Source: Cryobacterium ruanii
GTDB taxonomy: Bacteria; Actinomycetota; Actinomycetes; Actinomycetales; Microbacteriaceae
Direction: 5' to 3'
DNA: 64,000 nucleotides
Assembly: GCF_004404055.1 (NCBI RefSeq)
Contig: NZ_SOHK01000015.1
Location: 248,001 to 312,000, forward strand
Shown piece after piece: positions 35,765 through 44,902 of this stretch; the stretch's first letter is position 1, and every line of letters starts with the position of its first letter. A model generated the notes under the pieces. That model saw only the letters and a program-made list of their open reading frames with translations. It searched no databases and had not been told where the DNA came from. The position numbers and the translations under genes were made by a program.

Positions 35765-36445
35765 CTAAACGGATGCCGGTGCGCTGGTCAGTCGCGCCAA
35801 CGCGTCGTCCTCGTGGTCGCTGAGCCGGCTCTCGGCGAGCGGCCCGTCGCCATTGAAGACTGCCTCGGCGATGCCGCGATGCTCTGCGATCCAGTCTGCG
35901 GTGACCCGGTAGGAGTCCTGCAGCACGGTCAGGCACATACGGGTCTCGGTCATGAGCGTGCTGTGGATGCGCGCGAGGCTGCGACTGCCGCTCAGCGCAA
36001 CCAGGTGTTCATGAAAGGCCATGTCGGCGTCGCTCATCGCGGCACGGTTGCCCGTGGCGGCCGCATCATCCATCTCGTTCACCTTAGCCAGCAGCTCGGT
36101 GCCGGCCGCACCGTGGTCGGCACGCACGAGGAGTTTACAGGCGGCCGACTCGATGGCGGTGCGCAGCACGTACATGTCGCGAATTTCGTCATCCGTCATT
36201 TCGATCACGAAAAGTCCACGATTCCGGATGCTCACCAGGAGGCCTTCCTGGGTTAGCCGTTGCATGGCCTCACGCAGCGGGCCCCGGCTGACGCCGAGTT
36301 CGCGGGCGAGTTCGGCCTCGCCGAGTTGCGACCCCGGGACCACCTCGCCGTGGGCGATCGCGTACCGCAATTTACGGGCGATGATCGACGGAGTGGATTC
36401 CTGAACAACGGGTTCCAATGAATATCGCTGGGGCATACCCTTCAC
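35765..36445 (-). CDS. GntR-family transcriptional regulator, FCD subfamily
   Basis: A 226-aa regulator with an N-terminal winged helix (ELARELGVSRGPLREAMQRLTQEGLLV) and an FCD effector domain with the metal/effector residues DADMAFHEHLVAL, the H of AEHRGIAEAV and the H of SDHEDDA. Its effector is likely the cluster substrate or an intermediate. Palindromes of the type ATTGT-NN-ACAAT in front of seven promoters, including its own at 36520, fit a FCD-GntR dimer. Start is GTG 36445 (a GAAAGA box upstream) or ATG 36436. Convergent with the M20 gene. Confidence 0.85.
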   Translation of the reverse strand: MKGMPQRYSLEPVVQESTPSIIARKLRYAIAHGEVVPGSQLGEAELARELGVSRGPLREAMQRLTQEGLLVSIRNRGLFVIEMTDDEIRDMYVLRTAIESAACKLLVRADHGAAGTELLAKVNEMDDAAATGNRAAMSDADMAFHEHLVALSGSRSLARIHSTLMTETRMCLTVLQDSYRVTADWIAEHRGIAEAVFNGDGPLAESRLSDHEDDALARLTSAPASV

Positions 36446-36515
36446 AGTTCTTTCTCGAGTACAGATCGGATGAGTTTAAGCGGTGCATGAACAGTGCGGC
36501 CCAGATCAACCAGTC

Positions 36516-36533
36516 TGTCAATTGTTTACAATT
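36516..36533. promoter_or_regulatory. GntR operator candidate 7 (AATTGTTTACAATT) with own-gene -35
   Basis: Perfect palindrome at 36520-36533, 75 bp upstream of the regulator's start. TTGACA on the minus strand (36521-36516) adjoins it, so autoregulation is likely. Confidence 0.65.
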
Positions 36534-36671
36534 CTAACTCAGGTCTAAAGGAAAATCGTCTGATTCTGTGATTCCAATTGGGGAGTGGTGGCGGGCGGGC
36601 TGCCGTGAGTGGTCGATGGTTGCGACAGTGCTCCCCCGAATTCGCACGGCGCGCAATGCGGGTGAGGAGGC

Positions 36672-36677
36672 TACGCT
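36672..36677 (+). promoter_or_regulatory. Leaderless -10 box TACGCT
   Basis: TACGCT ends 6 nt before ATG 36684. Confidence 0.55.
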
Positions 36678-36683
36678 GGCGGC

Positions 36684-38255
36684 ATGATCGATGGAGACCG
36701 CGCCCAGAATGCCGACCAGCCCGCTGATCCGAACCGCCCAGCTTCCGACCGAAGCTTGAATCCCGACCTCGCCCCTAGGCATCGGGGCACCCCGCTCCCC
36801 AGCTACGTCAACGCCTGGGTCGCGACCCAGCGCTGGTTCGGCAGCAAGGGGAACGTTCCCGCGCTGCGCAGCATCGGGTATTTCGTCCTCGACTGCGCCC
36901 AGCCGGGAGTCACCATCCGTGTGGATTTCGTGCTCGACACGGCGAGCCTCCATCTCACGCTGTACCAGTTGCCGACCACCGAACGCACCGAGGAATTGCC
37001 TGGCGCCGAAAACGCCCTGATCACCGTGCGTCACCCCGGGTCGGTCCAAGCGCGCTACATCTACGACGCAGCCTACGATCCCGCCTTCGCTGCCGCGTTG
37101 CTCGCGTTCATGGAACGGCAGGGCGTGTCCGCATCGACCAGGCCGTCGGTGACCGACCGCTCGGTCGCGAGCGCGCGCGGCGAGGACCTGCGACCGCGCT
37201 CCACTGACCCGTCCTCCGGTTCGACCGTGACGACGGAGATGTTGGTCGCATCGACTCGCGTCCTCAGCGGTGAGCAATCCAATACCTCGATCATCGTGGA
37301 ACGTACCGATGCCACCGGCAACCCAACGACGCCGATCATCTGTAAGATTTTTCGCATCATCCATGCCGGTGAGAATCCGGATGTGGCGGTGCAGGCCGCG
37401 CTCGCCAGTGCCGGATCACGTCGGATCCCCCTGCCGTTCGGCGCTGTCCTCGGCCAGTGGGACGACCCAGCCGAACCCGGCAGCCGTGCCGTCGGCCATC
37501 TCGCTTTCGCCCAGGAGTTCTTGCCCGACGCCCCGGATGCCTGGCGGACCGCTTTGGTCGCTGCGGCATCCGGGAGCGACTTCACCGGCCCGGCCTTTCG
37601 GCTGGGGCAGGCCACGGCTGATGTGCACCACGACCTCGCCCGCACCCTGCCAACTCTCGACGCGACCCCCGCGGTCATCGCTGAGGAAATGGCGAAGATG
37701 CGCCTGCGCGGCGGTCAGGCCCTGAGTGAAGTTCACGCCTTGGCACGGCATCGCGACGCGATCGAGGCGGTTTTTTCCCGCGCGGAGACCGCGGTCTGGC
37801 CGAGGCTTCAGCGTATCCATGGCGATTTTCACCTCGGCCAGGTTCTCGATGTGCAGGGCCGCGGCTGGGTGCTTCTCGACTTCGAGGGGGAACCGCTGCG
37901 CACCCTGCGCGAGCGCACCCACCCCGATATTCCGTTACGCGATGTCGCCGGTATGCTGCGGTCCTTCTCCTACGTGGCTGGGGCGATGACGGTGACGGAT
38001 GCATCAAGACCGGGCGCTTCAGCCCCTGTTACGTCAGCCCAGACCCTGCCCGCTGTTCTCGAGTGGGCTGCGGCCTGCCGGGGCGCCTTCCTCAGCGGCT
38101 ACGCGGAACGTTCCGGCATCAAACTCGCCGAGCAGAGTGCACTGCTCGATGCGTTCGAACTCGACAAGGCTCTCTACGAAGCGGTCTACGAGATACGCAA
38201 CCGCCCGACCTGGCTGCCGATCCCCCTCGCCGCGGTCGAACGACTGGTTGGCTGA
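36684..38255 (+). CDS. Maltokinase-like phosphotransferase (Mak1/Pep2)
   Basis: A 523-aa eukaryotic-like kinase-fold enzyme. The N-terminal cap reads LPSYVNAWVATQRWFGSKGN, a hallmark of maltokinase, followed by LSGEQSNTSIIV and ICKIFR (ATP-binding Lys), and the catalytic RIHGDFHLGQVL with WVLLDFEGEPLRTLRER and RDVAGMLRSFSYVAG. Maltokinase makes maltose 1-phosphate for the GlgE alpha-glucan route; no treS or glgE is in the window, so it may act alone or with distant partners. A leaderless ATG 36684 is suggested by TACGCT 6 nt upstream. Ser/Thr-rich inserts (about 155-180) are longer than usual. Confidence 0.85.
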   Translation: MIDGDRAQNADQPADPNRPASDRSLNPDLAPRHRGTPLPSYVNAWVATQRWFGSKGNVPALRSIGYFVLDCAQPGVTIRVDFVLDTASLHLTLYQLPTTERTEELPGAENALITVRHPGSVQARYIYDAAYDPAFAAALLAFMERQGVSASTRPSVTDRSVASARGEDLRPRSTDPSSGSTVTTEMLVASTRVLSGEQSNTSIIVERTDATGNPTTPIICKIFRIIHAGENPDVAVQAALASAGSRRIPLPFGAVLGQWDDPAEPGSRAVGHLAFAQEFLPDAPDAWRTALVAAASGSDFTGPAFRLGQATADVHHDLARTLPTLDATPAVIAEEMAKMRLRGGQALSEVHALARHRDAIEAVFSRAETAVWPRLQRIHGDFHLGQVLDVQGRGWVLLDFEGEPLRTLRERTHPDIPLRDVAGMLRSFSYVAGAMTVTDASRPGASAPVTSAQTLPAVLEWAAACRGAFLSGYAERSGIKLAEQSALLDAFELDKALYEAVYEIRNRPTWLPIPLAAVERLVG

Positions 38256-38426
38256 GCCAGACCTGGGTTGACCTGAACTGAACCGGGCCGGGCTGACCGA
38301 ACCGGCAACGAGTAACGCTCCGATAACGCCCGGCGGCGTAGCGTCACCGCCAGCGGGCGCAGTTCCAATCCCTCAGCACCCATTCCGGCCCGGCGAGTGG
38401 AAAAAAAGTACATAAGGAGCAGTTCC

Positions 38427-40337
38427 ATGGCAGAAAACAATTCGGACTCTGGCGGGGACCAGAAGTTCACCAGCGAGGGTGAATTTCAGGCGGGCGAGTC
38501 GGCCTCTGGCATAATCTCCGGCGTCACCTTCGGGCCGACGGAAGTGGTCTATTACAAGGTCAATAATCTGGCTGTCTTCGAGGGTGACATCGTGCTGGGC
38601 ACTGTCGCCGAGATGGAGCAGACCAAAGATGCGTTGGATCAAGACGACGCCCGAGCGCGGGGCGTCATCATCACCGGCGCTCGCTTTCGCTGGCCCAATG
38701 CCCAGGTTCCATTTCGAATCAACGCCGCCCTGCCGAACCAACAGCGCGTGCAGGATGCGATCACTCACTGGGAGGCGCGCACGCCCATCCGCTTCACCGA
38801 ACGCACGGCCGCCAATGCATCGCAGTTTCCCAATTTCATCGAGTTCAATGATGCGGGCGGATGCTGGTCGATGCTGGGGATGCAGGGGAACGGCAAGCAG
38901 ACCATCAGTCTGGGTACCGGCTGCAGCACCGGCAACGCCATCCATGAGATCGGCCATGCGGTGGGCCTCTGGCACGAACAAAGCCGCGAAGACCGCAATA
39001 CCTTCGTGACCATCAACGTGGCCAATATCGAACCCGGCATGGAGAGCCAGTTCGACCAGCACATCGTCGACGGCGATGATGTCGGTGGCTACGACTACGG
39101 CTCGATCATGCACTATCCACGCACCGCGTTTTCCAAGAACGGGCAGGAAACGATCACTCCGGTGCAGGCTGGCGCCCAGATCGGCCAGCGCACCGCCCTG
39201 TCGGCCGGTGACATCGCCGCGGTCAACTTCATGTACCCGCAGACGGCCCGCAAAAGTTCGAGCCCGGTCGTATCGTGGGGCCCGAACCGCCTCGACGCTT
39301 TTGTTCTCGGATCCAACCGCGCGGTGTTCCACAAGTGGTTCAGCGGAGCCTGGGGTCCGTCGCTCACCGGGTACGAGAACATGGGCGGCATCGCCGAGAG
39401 TACGCCGCAGGCCGTGGCGTGGGGCCCGAACCGGCTCGACCTGTTCGTCACCGGAACCGACAGCGCGCTCTACCACAAGTGGTGGAACGGCAGCGCCTGG
39501 GGGCCGTCGGTGACCGGCTACGAGTACTTGGGCGGTGTCATTCTCGGTGACCCGCGCTTGGTGACGTGGGGCCCGAACCGCCTCGACGTCTTCGTCGTCG
39601 GCAGTGACCACGGGCTCTATCACAAGTGGTTCAACGGCACGTGGGGCCCCTCAGTCACCGGCTACGAGAACATGGGGGGCATCGTCGTCGGCCAGCCCGA
39701 AGTCGTCTCCTGGGGTGCGAACCGGCTCGACGTCTTCGTGATCGGCACCGACCGGGCGCTCTATCACAAGTGGTGGAACGGTTCAGCCTGGGGCCCGTCC
39801 CACACCGGTTACGAACGGCTCGGCGGGGTCTGCACCTCGTCGCCTCACGTGGTCTCCTGGGGGCCGAACCGGCTCGATGTCTTCGTCACGGGCACGGATG
39901 GCGCGCTGTACCACAAGTGGTGGAACGGCTCGGCCTGGGGCCCGTCGGTGAACGATTTCGAACGGCTCGGCGGTATCGTCGTTGGCGAACCGGAGGCCGT
40001 GTCGTGGGGGCCGAACCGGCTCGACCTGTTTGTGATCGGCACCGACAGTGCGCTGTACCACAAGTGGTTTGACGGCAACGCCTGGGGTCCGTCGGTTCTC
40101 GGTTACGAGAACATGGGCGGCATCGTGACCTCGCAGCCGCGCGTGGTCTCGTGGTCGTCGGGCCGGCTCGATGTGTTCCTGACGGGTACCAACAGTGCGC
40201 TGTTCCACAAGTGGTTCAACGGGGCAGCGTGGGGTCCGTCGCTCACCAGCTACGAGAGCCTCGGCGGCGTGATCACCTCGTTTGATGAGGCGGAGGTGCG
40301 TGCCGGTTCAGACGCGCTGAACCGGGATACGGACTGA
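38427..40337 (+). CDS. Astacin-like (M12A) metalloprotease with seven-repeat PLL-type lectin propeller
   Basis: A 636-aa protein with two domains. The protease (about 80-275) has [17 protein letters not shown] (173-189; three His ligands) and the Met-turn with zinc Tyr in [14 protein letters not shown] (226-239), the astacin signature. The rest is seven ~50-residue repeats of the pattern [26 protein letters not shown], each ending in YExLGG, as in the fucose-binding seven-bladed PLL lectin of Photorhabdus. No signal peptide or propeptide is obvious, although the substrates of such proteins are normally outside the cell. ATG 38427 has AAGGAG at 7 nt. The end overlaps the opposing YbaY-like gene by 30 bp. 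Confidence 0.9.
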   Translation: MAENNSDSGGDQKFTSEGEFQAGESASGIISGVTFGPTEVVYYKVNNLAVFEGDIVLGTVAEMEQTKDALDQDDARARGVIITGARFRWPNAQVPFRINAALPNQQRVQDAITHWEARTPIRFTERTAANASQFPNFIEFNDAGGCWSMLGMQGNGKQTISLGTGCSTGNAIHEIGHAVGLWHEQSREDRNTFVTINVANIEPGMESQFDQHIVDGDDVGGYDYGSIMHYPRTAFSKNGQETITPVQAGAQIGQRTALSAGDIAAVNFMYPQTARKSSSPVVSWGPNRLDAFVLGSNRAVFHKWFSGAWGPSLTGYENMGGIAESTPQAVAWGPNRLDLFVTGTDSALYHKWWNGSAWGPSVTGYEYLGGVILGDPRLVTWGPNRLDVFVVGSDHGLYHKWFNGTWGPSVTGYENMGGIVVGQPEVVSWGANRLDVFVIGTDRALYHKWWNGSAWGPSHTGYERLGGVCTSSPHVVSWGPNRLDVFVTGTDGALYHKWWNGSAWGPSVNDFERLGGIVVGEPEAVSWGPNRLDLFVIGTDSALYHKWFDGNAWGPSVLGYENMGGIVTSQPRVVSWSSGRLDVFLTGTNSALFHKWFNGAAWGPSLTSYESLGGVITSFDEAEVRAGSDALNRDTD

Positions 40338-40838
40338 CACCGCACCTAGCAAACCCGGGTCCGGCAGCACCGGGTGCGACTGAGTAGAGACGAAGTCCCC
40401 CTTGGTGATGTCGGGCCGCCCGGTCGGGTCGAGCACACTTGTGGCCCGGGAAAGCTCCCGGGCCTCGGGGTGCGCCCCCAGCTCGCGCGAATCGGGCTCG
40501 TGGCGCACTTTCTCGACATTGGGGTCACCCACGCTTAGGCCCGGTCGCACGTGCACGCGCACGTTCAAGCGACGCGGCGCGGCGAGCATTCCGGTCGGCA
40601 CCGCCACCTCGAAGGGCACACCGTTGTCGGGCTGCCCACCCCGCAATGAAGCGACGCGTGCAGACGCGGGAATCTCGAAACAGGACGTGCCGACGATGGC
40701 GCTCGGGGCATCCGCTTTCGACACGTCTTCGACCAACACTGTGACCGTGAACGAAGCCTGCGGCCGCTGGTCGGGCGCGAAGTCGATGACGCCGCGCACG
40801 GTAGCGGTCTCGCCCTGGGCCCTGGTCCCTTCGATCAT
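40308..40838 (-). CDS. YbaY/YscW-type beta-sandwich protein
   Basis: A 176-aa protein: [20 protein letters not shown], then [13 protein letters not shown], a feature of YbaY lipoproteins and YscW pilotins (VQLxDVSxADAPA), then [12 protein letters not shown]. It lacks a lipoprotein signal, unlike YbaY. I took the ATG at 40838, since the frame upstream is low-complexity and unlike the family. It converges on and overlaps the protease gene by 30 bp. Function unknown. Confidence 0.6.
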   Translation of the reverse strand: MIEGTRAQGETATVRGVIDFAPDQRPQASFTVTVLVEDVSKADAPSAIVGTSCFEIPASARVASLRGGQPDNGVPFEVAVPTGMLAAPRRLNVRVHVRPGLSVGDPNVEKVRHEPDSRELGAHPEARELSRATSVLDPTGRPDITKGDFVSTQSHPVLPDPGLLGAVSVRIPVQRV

Positions 40839-40982
40839 GCCGCTCAGGATACCCCCGCCGCGGCGCTCCGCCCTGACCTCAACGGCGGCACCGCGACGAG
40901 CAGTGCGGGCACCGCCTGGATACCTCCACCGACAGTTACCCCGAGTGGGGTACCGACCGGCGCCTGGTACTGCTGGACTCGG

Positions 40983-41200
40983 CATTTGCCGGGTCGGCTG
41001 CACCCGCGGGTCGAGGTGCAGCACCTCATCCGGCTGCCGCGCACCGGTGCCGTGCTCTTCCTGGTGCGCAGCTAACTCGTCTCGCTCACCGAAATTGCGA
41101 CTATTCCCGCCTGGCAGCAACAATTGGGCCAGGTATTAGCCGACCTTCCGGCAGACATGGCCGAGTACAAGGGCATCGATCGATACCGGGGCGCGGCATC
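40983..41200 (+). pseudogene. DUF3445 (heme-dependent oxidative N-demethylase family) C-terminal remnant
   Basis: The frame reads LHPRVEVQHLIRLPRTGAVL, then FLVRS, a TAA (41073-41075), then LTEIATIPAWQQQLGQVLAD and LPADMAEYKGID. DUF3445 proteins have the block RVERQTLRRLPRTGAxLF-x-IRTY followed by LPPEMAxYKG. The TAA stands where the family has Tyr (TAC to TAA), a clear nonsense change. The upstream ~200 codons are missing. The surrounding 500 bases between the YbaY-like and GntR genes hold no other gene that I can see. Confidence 0.6.
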
Positions 41201-41338
41201 GTCGTCTCCCCTCACGCGGGCTGCTGCAATGCAGCAACGTGCTGATTCAGCTCGCGCGTTTTCTGCACATCAATGTGAGCACGTACCTGCTCGCGCAGCG
41301 ACACCACTGAAGCGCACGGCTGACCCGACCAGAATCGT

Positions 41339-42097
41339 TCAGGAGCGCGGGTCGCCGGCGGTCAGGCCGACGAACATGGAGTCGTGCAGCACCGACACGT
41401 GCTGCTTGATAACAGCCACGGCCGCCACCGGGTCGTGCTCGCGCAGGGTCGCCACCAGGCGGGCATGCTCACGGTTGACGCCGTGCAGGTAGTCCACCGG
41501 GTAGGGCAGAAAATACCGATACAGCGCGTGCAGTGCGGCCGCATACTGCGGTAACGCCCAGTCCAGTCCGCTCGATGCGGCCACATTGAGGTGAAATTGC
41601 GCATCGGCCGCATGGTAGTCACTCCACCCCCGCGCGGCCGCCGCCTGGGCCACGCACGCGTCGAGCCGGTCGAGCTGCACGGCCGTGATGTTCAACGCCG
41701 CATGATGTACGAGCGCGCATTCGAGCAGCACCCGCTCATCGATGAGCCGGTGCACGGTTGCGGCATCGGCCAGATAGGCGGTGATCGACGCGACCGAAGC
41801 GGATGCCCCCGGCTCGGCCACAAAGGTTCCCCCGTTTCGTCCGCGCTTGCGGAACAGCACACCCTCATCGGCGAGGCCCTTCAGCGCCCGGCGAGCCGTG
41901 ATCTCGCTGACCCCGAGAGCGGCGGCCACATCATGATCGGACGGCAGCTGCTCCCCCACGACCATAAGCCCGAGTTCGATGGCGAGGGCGATGCGGGCGC
42001 GCACGGTGTCCGTGGCACTCAGCCGGGTAATACCCGACACCGCAGGGTTGGCGAGGGCGGTCACCGCTTCCCTGATGTCCCTTGCATCAACCATCAC
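41339..42097 (-). CDS. GntR-family regulator (FCD/FadR type), second copy
   Basis: A 252-aa regulator. The winged helix (QLPSDHDVAAALGVSEITAR, RALKGLADEGVLFRKRG) sits at residues about 48-95 after an unusual ~45-residue N-terminal extension. The C-terminal helical domain shows DAQFHLNVAASSGL and the His pairs expected for FCD. The start GTG 42097 lies 6 nt after TACTGT on the minus strand, so the mRNA is probably leaderless. Divergent from a C-N hydrolase-permease pair, which it likely controls. Its operators are not the ATTGT-ACAAT sites of the first regulator: none occurs here. Confidence 0.82.
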   Translation of the reverse strand: MMVDARDIREAVTALANPAVSGITRLSATDTVRARIALAIELGLMVVGEQLPSDHDVAAALGVSEITARRALKGLADEGVLFRKRGRNGGTFVAEPGASASVASITAYLADAATVHRLIDERVLLECALVHHAALNITAVQLDRLDACVAQAAAARGWSDYHAADAQFHLNVAASSGLDWALPQYAAALHALYRYFLPYPVDYLHGVNREHARLVATLREHDPVAAVAVIKQHVSVLHDSMFVGLTAGDPRS

Positions 42098-42103
42098 GCG
42101 CCT

Positions 42104-42109
42104 ACAGTA
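42104..42109 (-). promoter_or_regulatory. Leaderless -10 box TACTGT
   Basis: Minus-strand TACTGT ends 6 nt before the GTG start at 42097 of the second GntR gene. Confidence 0.5.
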
Positions 42110-42153
42110 GCTGCCCGGCCCGCAATACAGCCACGGACTGGACGAAAGCGTTC

Positions 42154-42166
42154 ATTATGATCTAAT
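42154..42166. promoter_or_regulatory. Candidate operator ATTA-N5-TAAT of the second GntR
   Basis: AT-rich inverted repeat ATTATGATCTAAT in the middle of the divergent region, containing a -10-like TATGAT. It stands out from the GC-rich surroundings. Assignment to the regulator is a guess. Confidence 0.35.
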
Positions 42167-42208
42167 TTATGTGTTGCAGACACGGTTGTCCAGATCGAAG
42201 GAGTCACC

Positions 42209-43126
42209 ATGCCACGCTCAGTGCGCATTATTGCCGTCCAGGCAGCGCCACACGCCCTCGGAGCTCCGCTGGCCGATTTCGCCGCCGAGGTACACGCCGT
42301 AGTCAGAGCCGACCCGAACACACAGTTCGTGGTGTTTCCCGAGCTGCACCTCTTCGGCAGTGAAACCGAACCACCCCTGAGTCTGGAAGAGCGGAATGAC
42401 CGGCTGCGGGCATCCGCCGTGCCGCTGGATGGTGAGCTGGTCACGGGACTCGGGGCGATCGCCCGCGCGGCGGGCGTCTGGTTGCTGCCGGGAAGCATCT
42501 GCGAGCGCGGACCCGACGGCAAGCTCTTCAATACTGCCGTGGTGTTCTCCCCGACGGGCGAGCTCGTGGCGAGCTATCGCAAGATTTTCCCCTGGCGACC
42601 CTTCGAGCCCTACGAACCCGGCGATCGTTTCGTTGTGTTCGACGCCCCGGGCATCGGCCGGTTCGGGTTGTCGATCTGCTACGACGCCTGGTTTCCCGAG
42701 GTGACGCGGCACCTCGCCTGGATGGGCGCCGAAGTCGTGCTCAACATCGTCAAGACCACGACCCCGGACCGCGCCCAGGAAGTCGTGCTCGCCCAGGCCA
42801 ATTCCATCGTCAATCAGACCTTCACCGTGAGCGTGAACTGCGCCGGACCGCTCGGCGAGGGCCGCAGCCTCATCGTCGACCCGGAAGGGGCCATCTTGGC
42901 TGAATCCGCCGGCGCCGCCGCGGTTGCGCTCGCCTACACTCTCGATCTCGACCAGGTCATTCGGGTGCGCGAGCTGGGCACGGCCGGAACCAATCGCATG
43001 TGGGAGCAGTTTCTGCCGACCGACGCCGCCCTCGACCTGCCGCTCTACGCCGGACGCATCGATCCACATCGCTGGACTCCTCAACCCGCCCCCACTCTCG
43101 CTACTTCCCTGGAAACGGATTCCTGA
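42209..43126 (+). CDS. Carbon-nitrogen hydrolase (nitrilase superfamily)
   Basis: A 305-aa nitrilase-fold amidohydrolase with the complete Glu-Lys-Cys triad: E in VVFPELHLF (about 48), K in YRKIFPWRPFEPYEPG (about 125), C in LSICYDAWFPEV (about 159). It begins VRIIAVQAAP, as usual, and has no extra domain, so it probably cleaves a small amide. Good RBS (AGGAG at 8 nt before ATG 42209). The permease gene starts 2 bp after its stop, so the amide or its product is likely imported. Confidence 0.88.
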   Translation: MPRSVRIIAVQAAPHALGAPLADFAAEVHAVVRADPNTQFVVFPELHLFGSETEPPLSLEERNDRLRASAVPLDGELVTGLGAIARAAGVWLLPGSICERGPDGKLFNTAVVFSPTGELVASYRKIFPWRPFEPYEPGDRFVVFDAPGIGRFGLSICYDAWFPEVTRHLAWMGAEVVLNIVKTTTPDRAQEVVLAQANSIVNQTFTVSVNCAGPLGEGRSLIVDPEGAILAESAGAAAVALAYTLDLDQVIRVRELGTAGTNRMWEQFLPTDAALDLPLYAGRIDPHRWTPQPAPTLATSLETDS

Positions 43127-43127
43127 C

Positions 43128-44492
43128 ATGACCGGCACCCCCGCCCTCGCGCGCACCCTCGGCCTGCGCTCCCTCGTTTTATTCGGCCTGGCCTACATGA
43201 CGCCACTGATCGTGCTCGGAATCTTCGGCGTCGTCGCCGAAACGACCGGGGGTGCGAGCGGCTCGGCTTACCTCGTCGCTCTCGTGGCGATGCTGTTCAC
43301 CGCATCCAGCTACGGTCGAATGGCGGCCGCCTACCCGGTGGCCGGCTCCGCTTACACGTATGTGCGACGCACCGTCGACTCGAAGGTGGGTTTTCTGGTC
43401 GGCTGGGCGGTGCTTCTCGACTACCTCTTTCTGCCCATGGTGATCTGGCTCATCGGTGCCGCCTACCTCGAAGCCCAATTTCCCGGAGTACCGGCCTGGG
43501 TCTGGATCATCGGCTTCGTCGTAATCACGACCCTGCTTAATATTCTCGGCATCAAGGTGGCCGACAAAGCCAATTTTCTGCTCATGGCCTTTCAGGTGCT
43601 CGTCATCGGTGCTTTCGTGGCGCTGTCGATAGCTTCGATCGTCGCCAGCCAGGGCGCCGGCGGTCTGATCGACGCGTCGCCGTTCGCGAACCCCACCTCC
43701 ACCTTCGCAGGCATCACCGCCGGTGCGGCGATCGCCGCCTACTCCTTCCTCGGTTTTGACGCCGTCACGACCTTCACCGAGGAGACCATCAACCCGCGCA
43801 AGACCGTGCCGCGGGCCATCCTGCTGGTCGCGATCATCGGCGGCGCCATCTTCGTGCTGGTTTCCTACACGACCCAGCTGGTGCGCCCGGGCGGAGTCTT
43901 CACCGACTCGTCCTCGGCCGCGTTCGACATCGCCATGCAAATCGGCGGCAACGTGTTCGGCGCGCTTTTCCTAGCCGGCCTCGTCATAGCTCAATTCGCC
44001 TCCGGCCTCGCCGCCCAGGCCGCAGCTTCACGCCTGCTGTTCGCCATGGGCCGCGACGGCGTGCTGCCGCGCCGCGTCTTCGGCGCGGTCAGCAAGCGTT
44101 TTCGCTCGCCGGTATTTAACCTCGTCCTCATCGGCGTGGTCGGTTTCATTGCGATCTTCCTCGACGTCGCCACGTCGACCTCATTCATCAACTTCGGCGC
44201 CTTCGTGGCGTTCACGATGGTCAATGTGGCCGTTATCTTCTACTTCGTGCGCCAACGCCGCGAGGGCAACCATCTCAATCCCGTGTTCTATTTCGTCGCT
44301 CCACTGATCGGCGGCTTGATCACGCTCTATCTGCTCACCCGCCTCGATGCGAACGCCATCGTGCTCGGCCTGACCTGGCTCGCGGTCGGCGTCATCATAC
44401 TCGGCGCACTCACGCGCGGCTTTCGCCGGAATCCTCCCGGAATGGACTACGTCGAAGTGGATGACGCTGCTCTCGTCAACGAGACCCGCTGA
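43128..44492 (+). CDS. APC-superfamily amino acid/amine permease
   Basis: A 454-aa transporter with about 12 membrane helices. The first helix has the APC glycine-rich break (FGLAYMTPLIVLGIFGVVAETTGG), and FLGFDAVTTFTEETINPRKTVPRAI is the conserved helix 6/loop motif. It imports amino acids or related amines by proton symport. ATG 43128, chosen because the longer frame runs through the hydrolase gene; the two are a tight operon. Confidence 0.88.
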   Translation: MTGTPALARTLGLRSLVLFGLAYMTPLIVLGIFGVVAETTGGASGSAYLVALVAMLFTASSYGRMAAAYPVAGSAYTYVRRTVDSKVGFLVGWAVLLDYLFLPMVIWLIGAAYLEAQFPGVPAWVWIIGFVVITTLLNILGIKVADKANFLLMAFQVLVIGAFVALSIASIVASQGAGGLIDASPFANPTSTFAGITAGAAIAAYSFLGFDAVTTFTEETINPRKTVPRAILLVAIIGGAIFVLVSYTTQLVRPGGVFTDSSSAAFDIAMQIGGNVFGALFLAGLVIAQFASGLAAQAAASRLLFAMGRDGVLPRRVFGAVSKRFRSPVFNLVLIGVVGFIAIFLDVATSTSFINFGAFVAFTMVNVAVIFYFVRQRREGNHLNPVFYFVAPLIGGLITLYLLTRLDANAIVLGLTWLAVGVIILGALTRGFRRNPPGMDYVEVDDAALVNETR

Positions 44493-44902
44493 CAGCGTTC
44501 AGGCTGACGAGTCAGGCGTGATCGGCACGCGGGAAGCAGGGTGAGCGTGAGAGTCAGCCTGCTCTCCGGTCCCGCCGGTCTGGTGCTCGCCGAGCTCGGC
44601 CTGGTGCCAGTTTTGGTCACCGTCGACAACGAGCCAGATCTGGTACATCAGGCGCGCCAGCGCAACGCGGCCCTCGATCACCGGTGCCACACGGTTCAGT
44701 CGCGCGCGTAGTGAATGCTCGCGCCACGCACCCACGGGACGCAACACTGTCGATTTCAATGCGCGGCTCGGCAGGACCGCCATCGATCAACAAGGGCCGG
44801 TCTCGAAATCGCGACGTCCAGTGCGAATGCATCTTCGCACAGAAGGCTCGATACATCTGAGAATCCCTCGACTTGAGCGGTTGAGTTTGGTACACTTGTA
44901 CT
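44493..44902. other. Intergenic region without a confident gene
   Basis: A minus-strand ORF of 94 codons (44499-44783) is open but has no RBS, no known motif and a weak codon bias, so I do not call it. The right end carries the leaderless TACACT box at 44891-44896 of the next gene. Nothing else was recognised. Confidence 0.4.
44891..44896 (+). promoter_or_regulatory. Leaderless -10 box TACACT
   Basis: TACACT ends 6 nt before ATG 44903. Confidence 0.6.
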
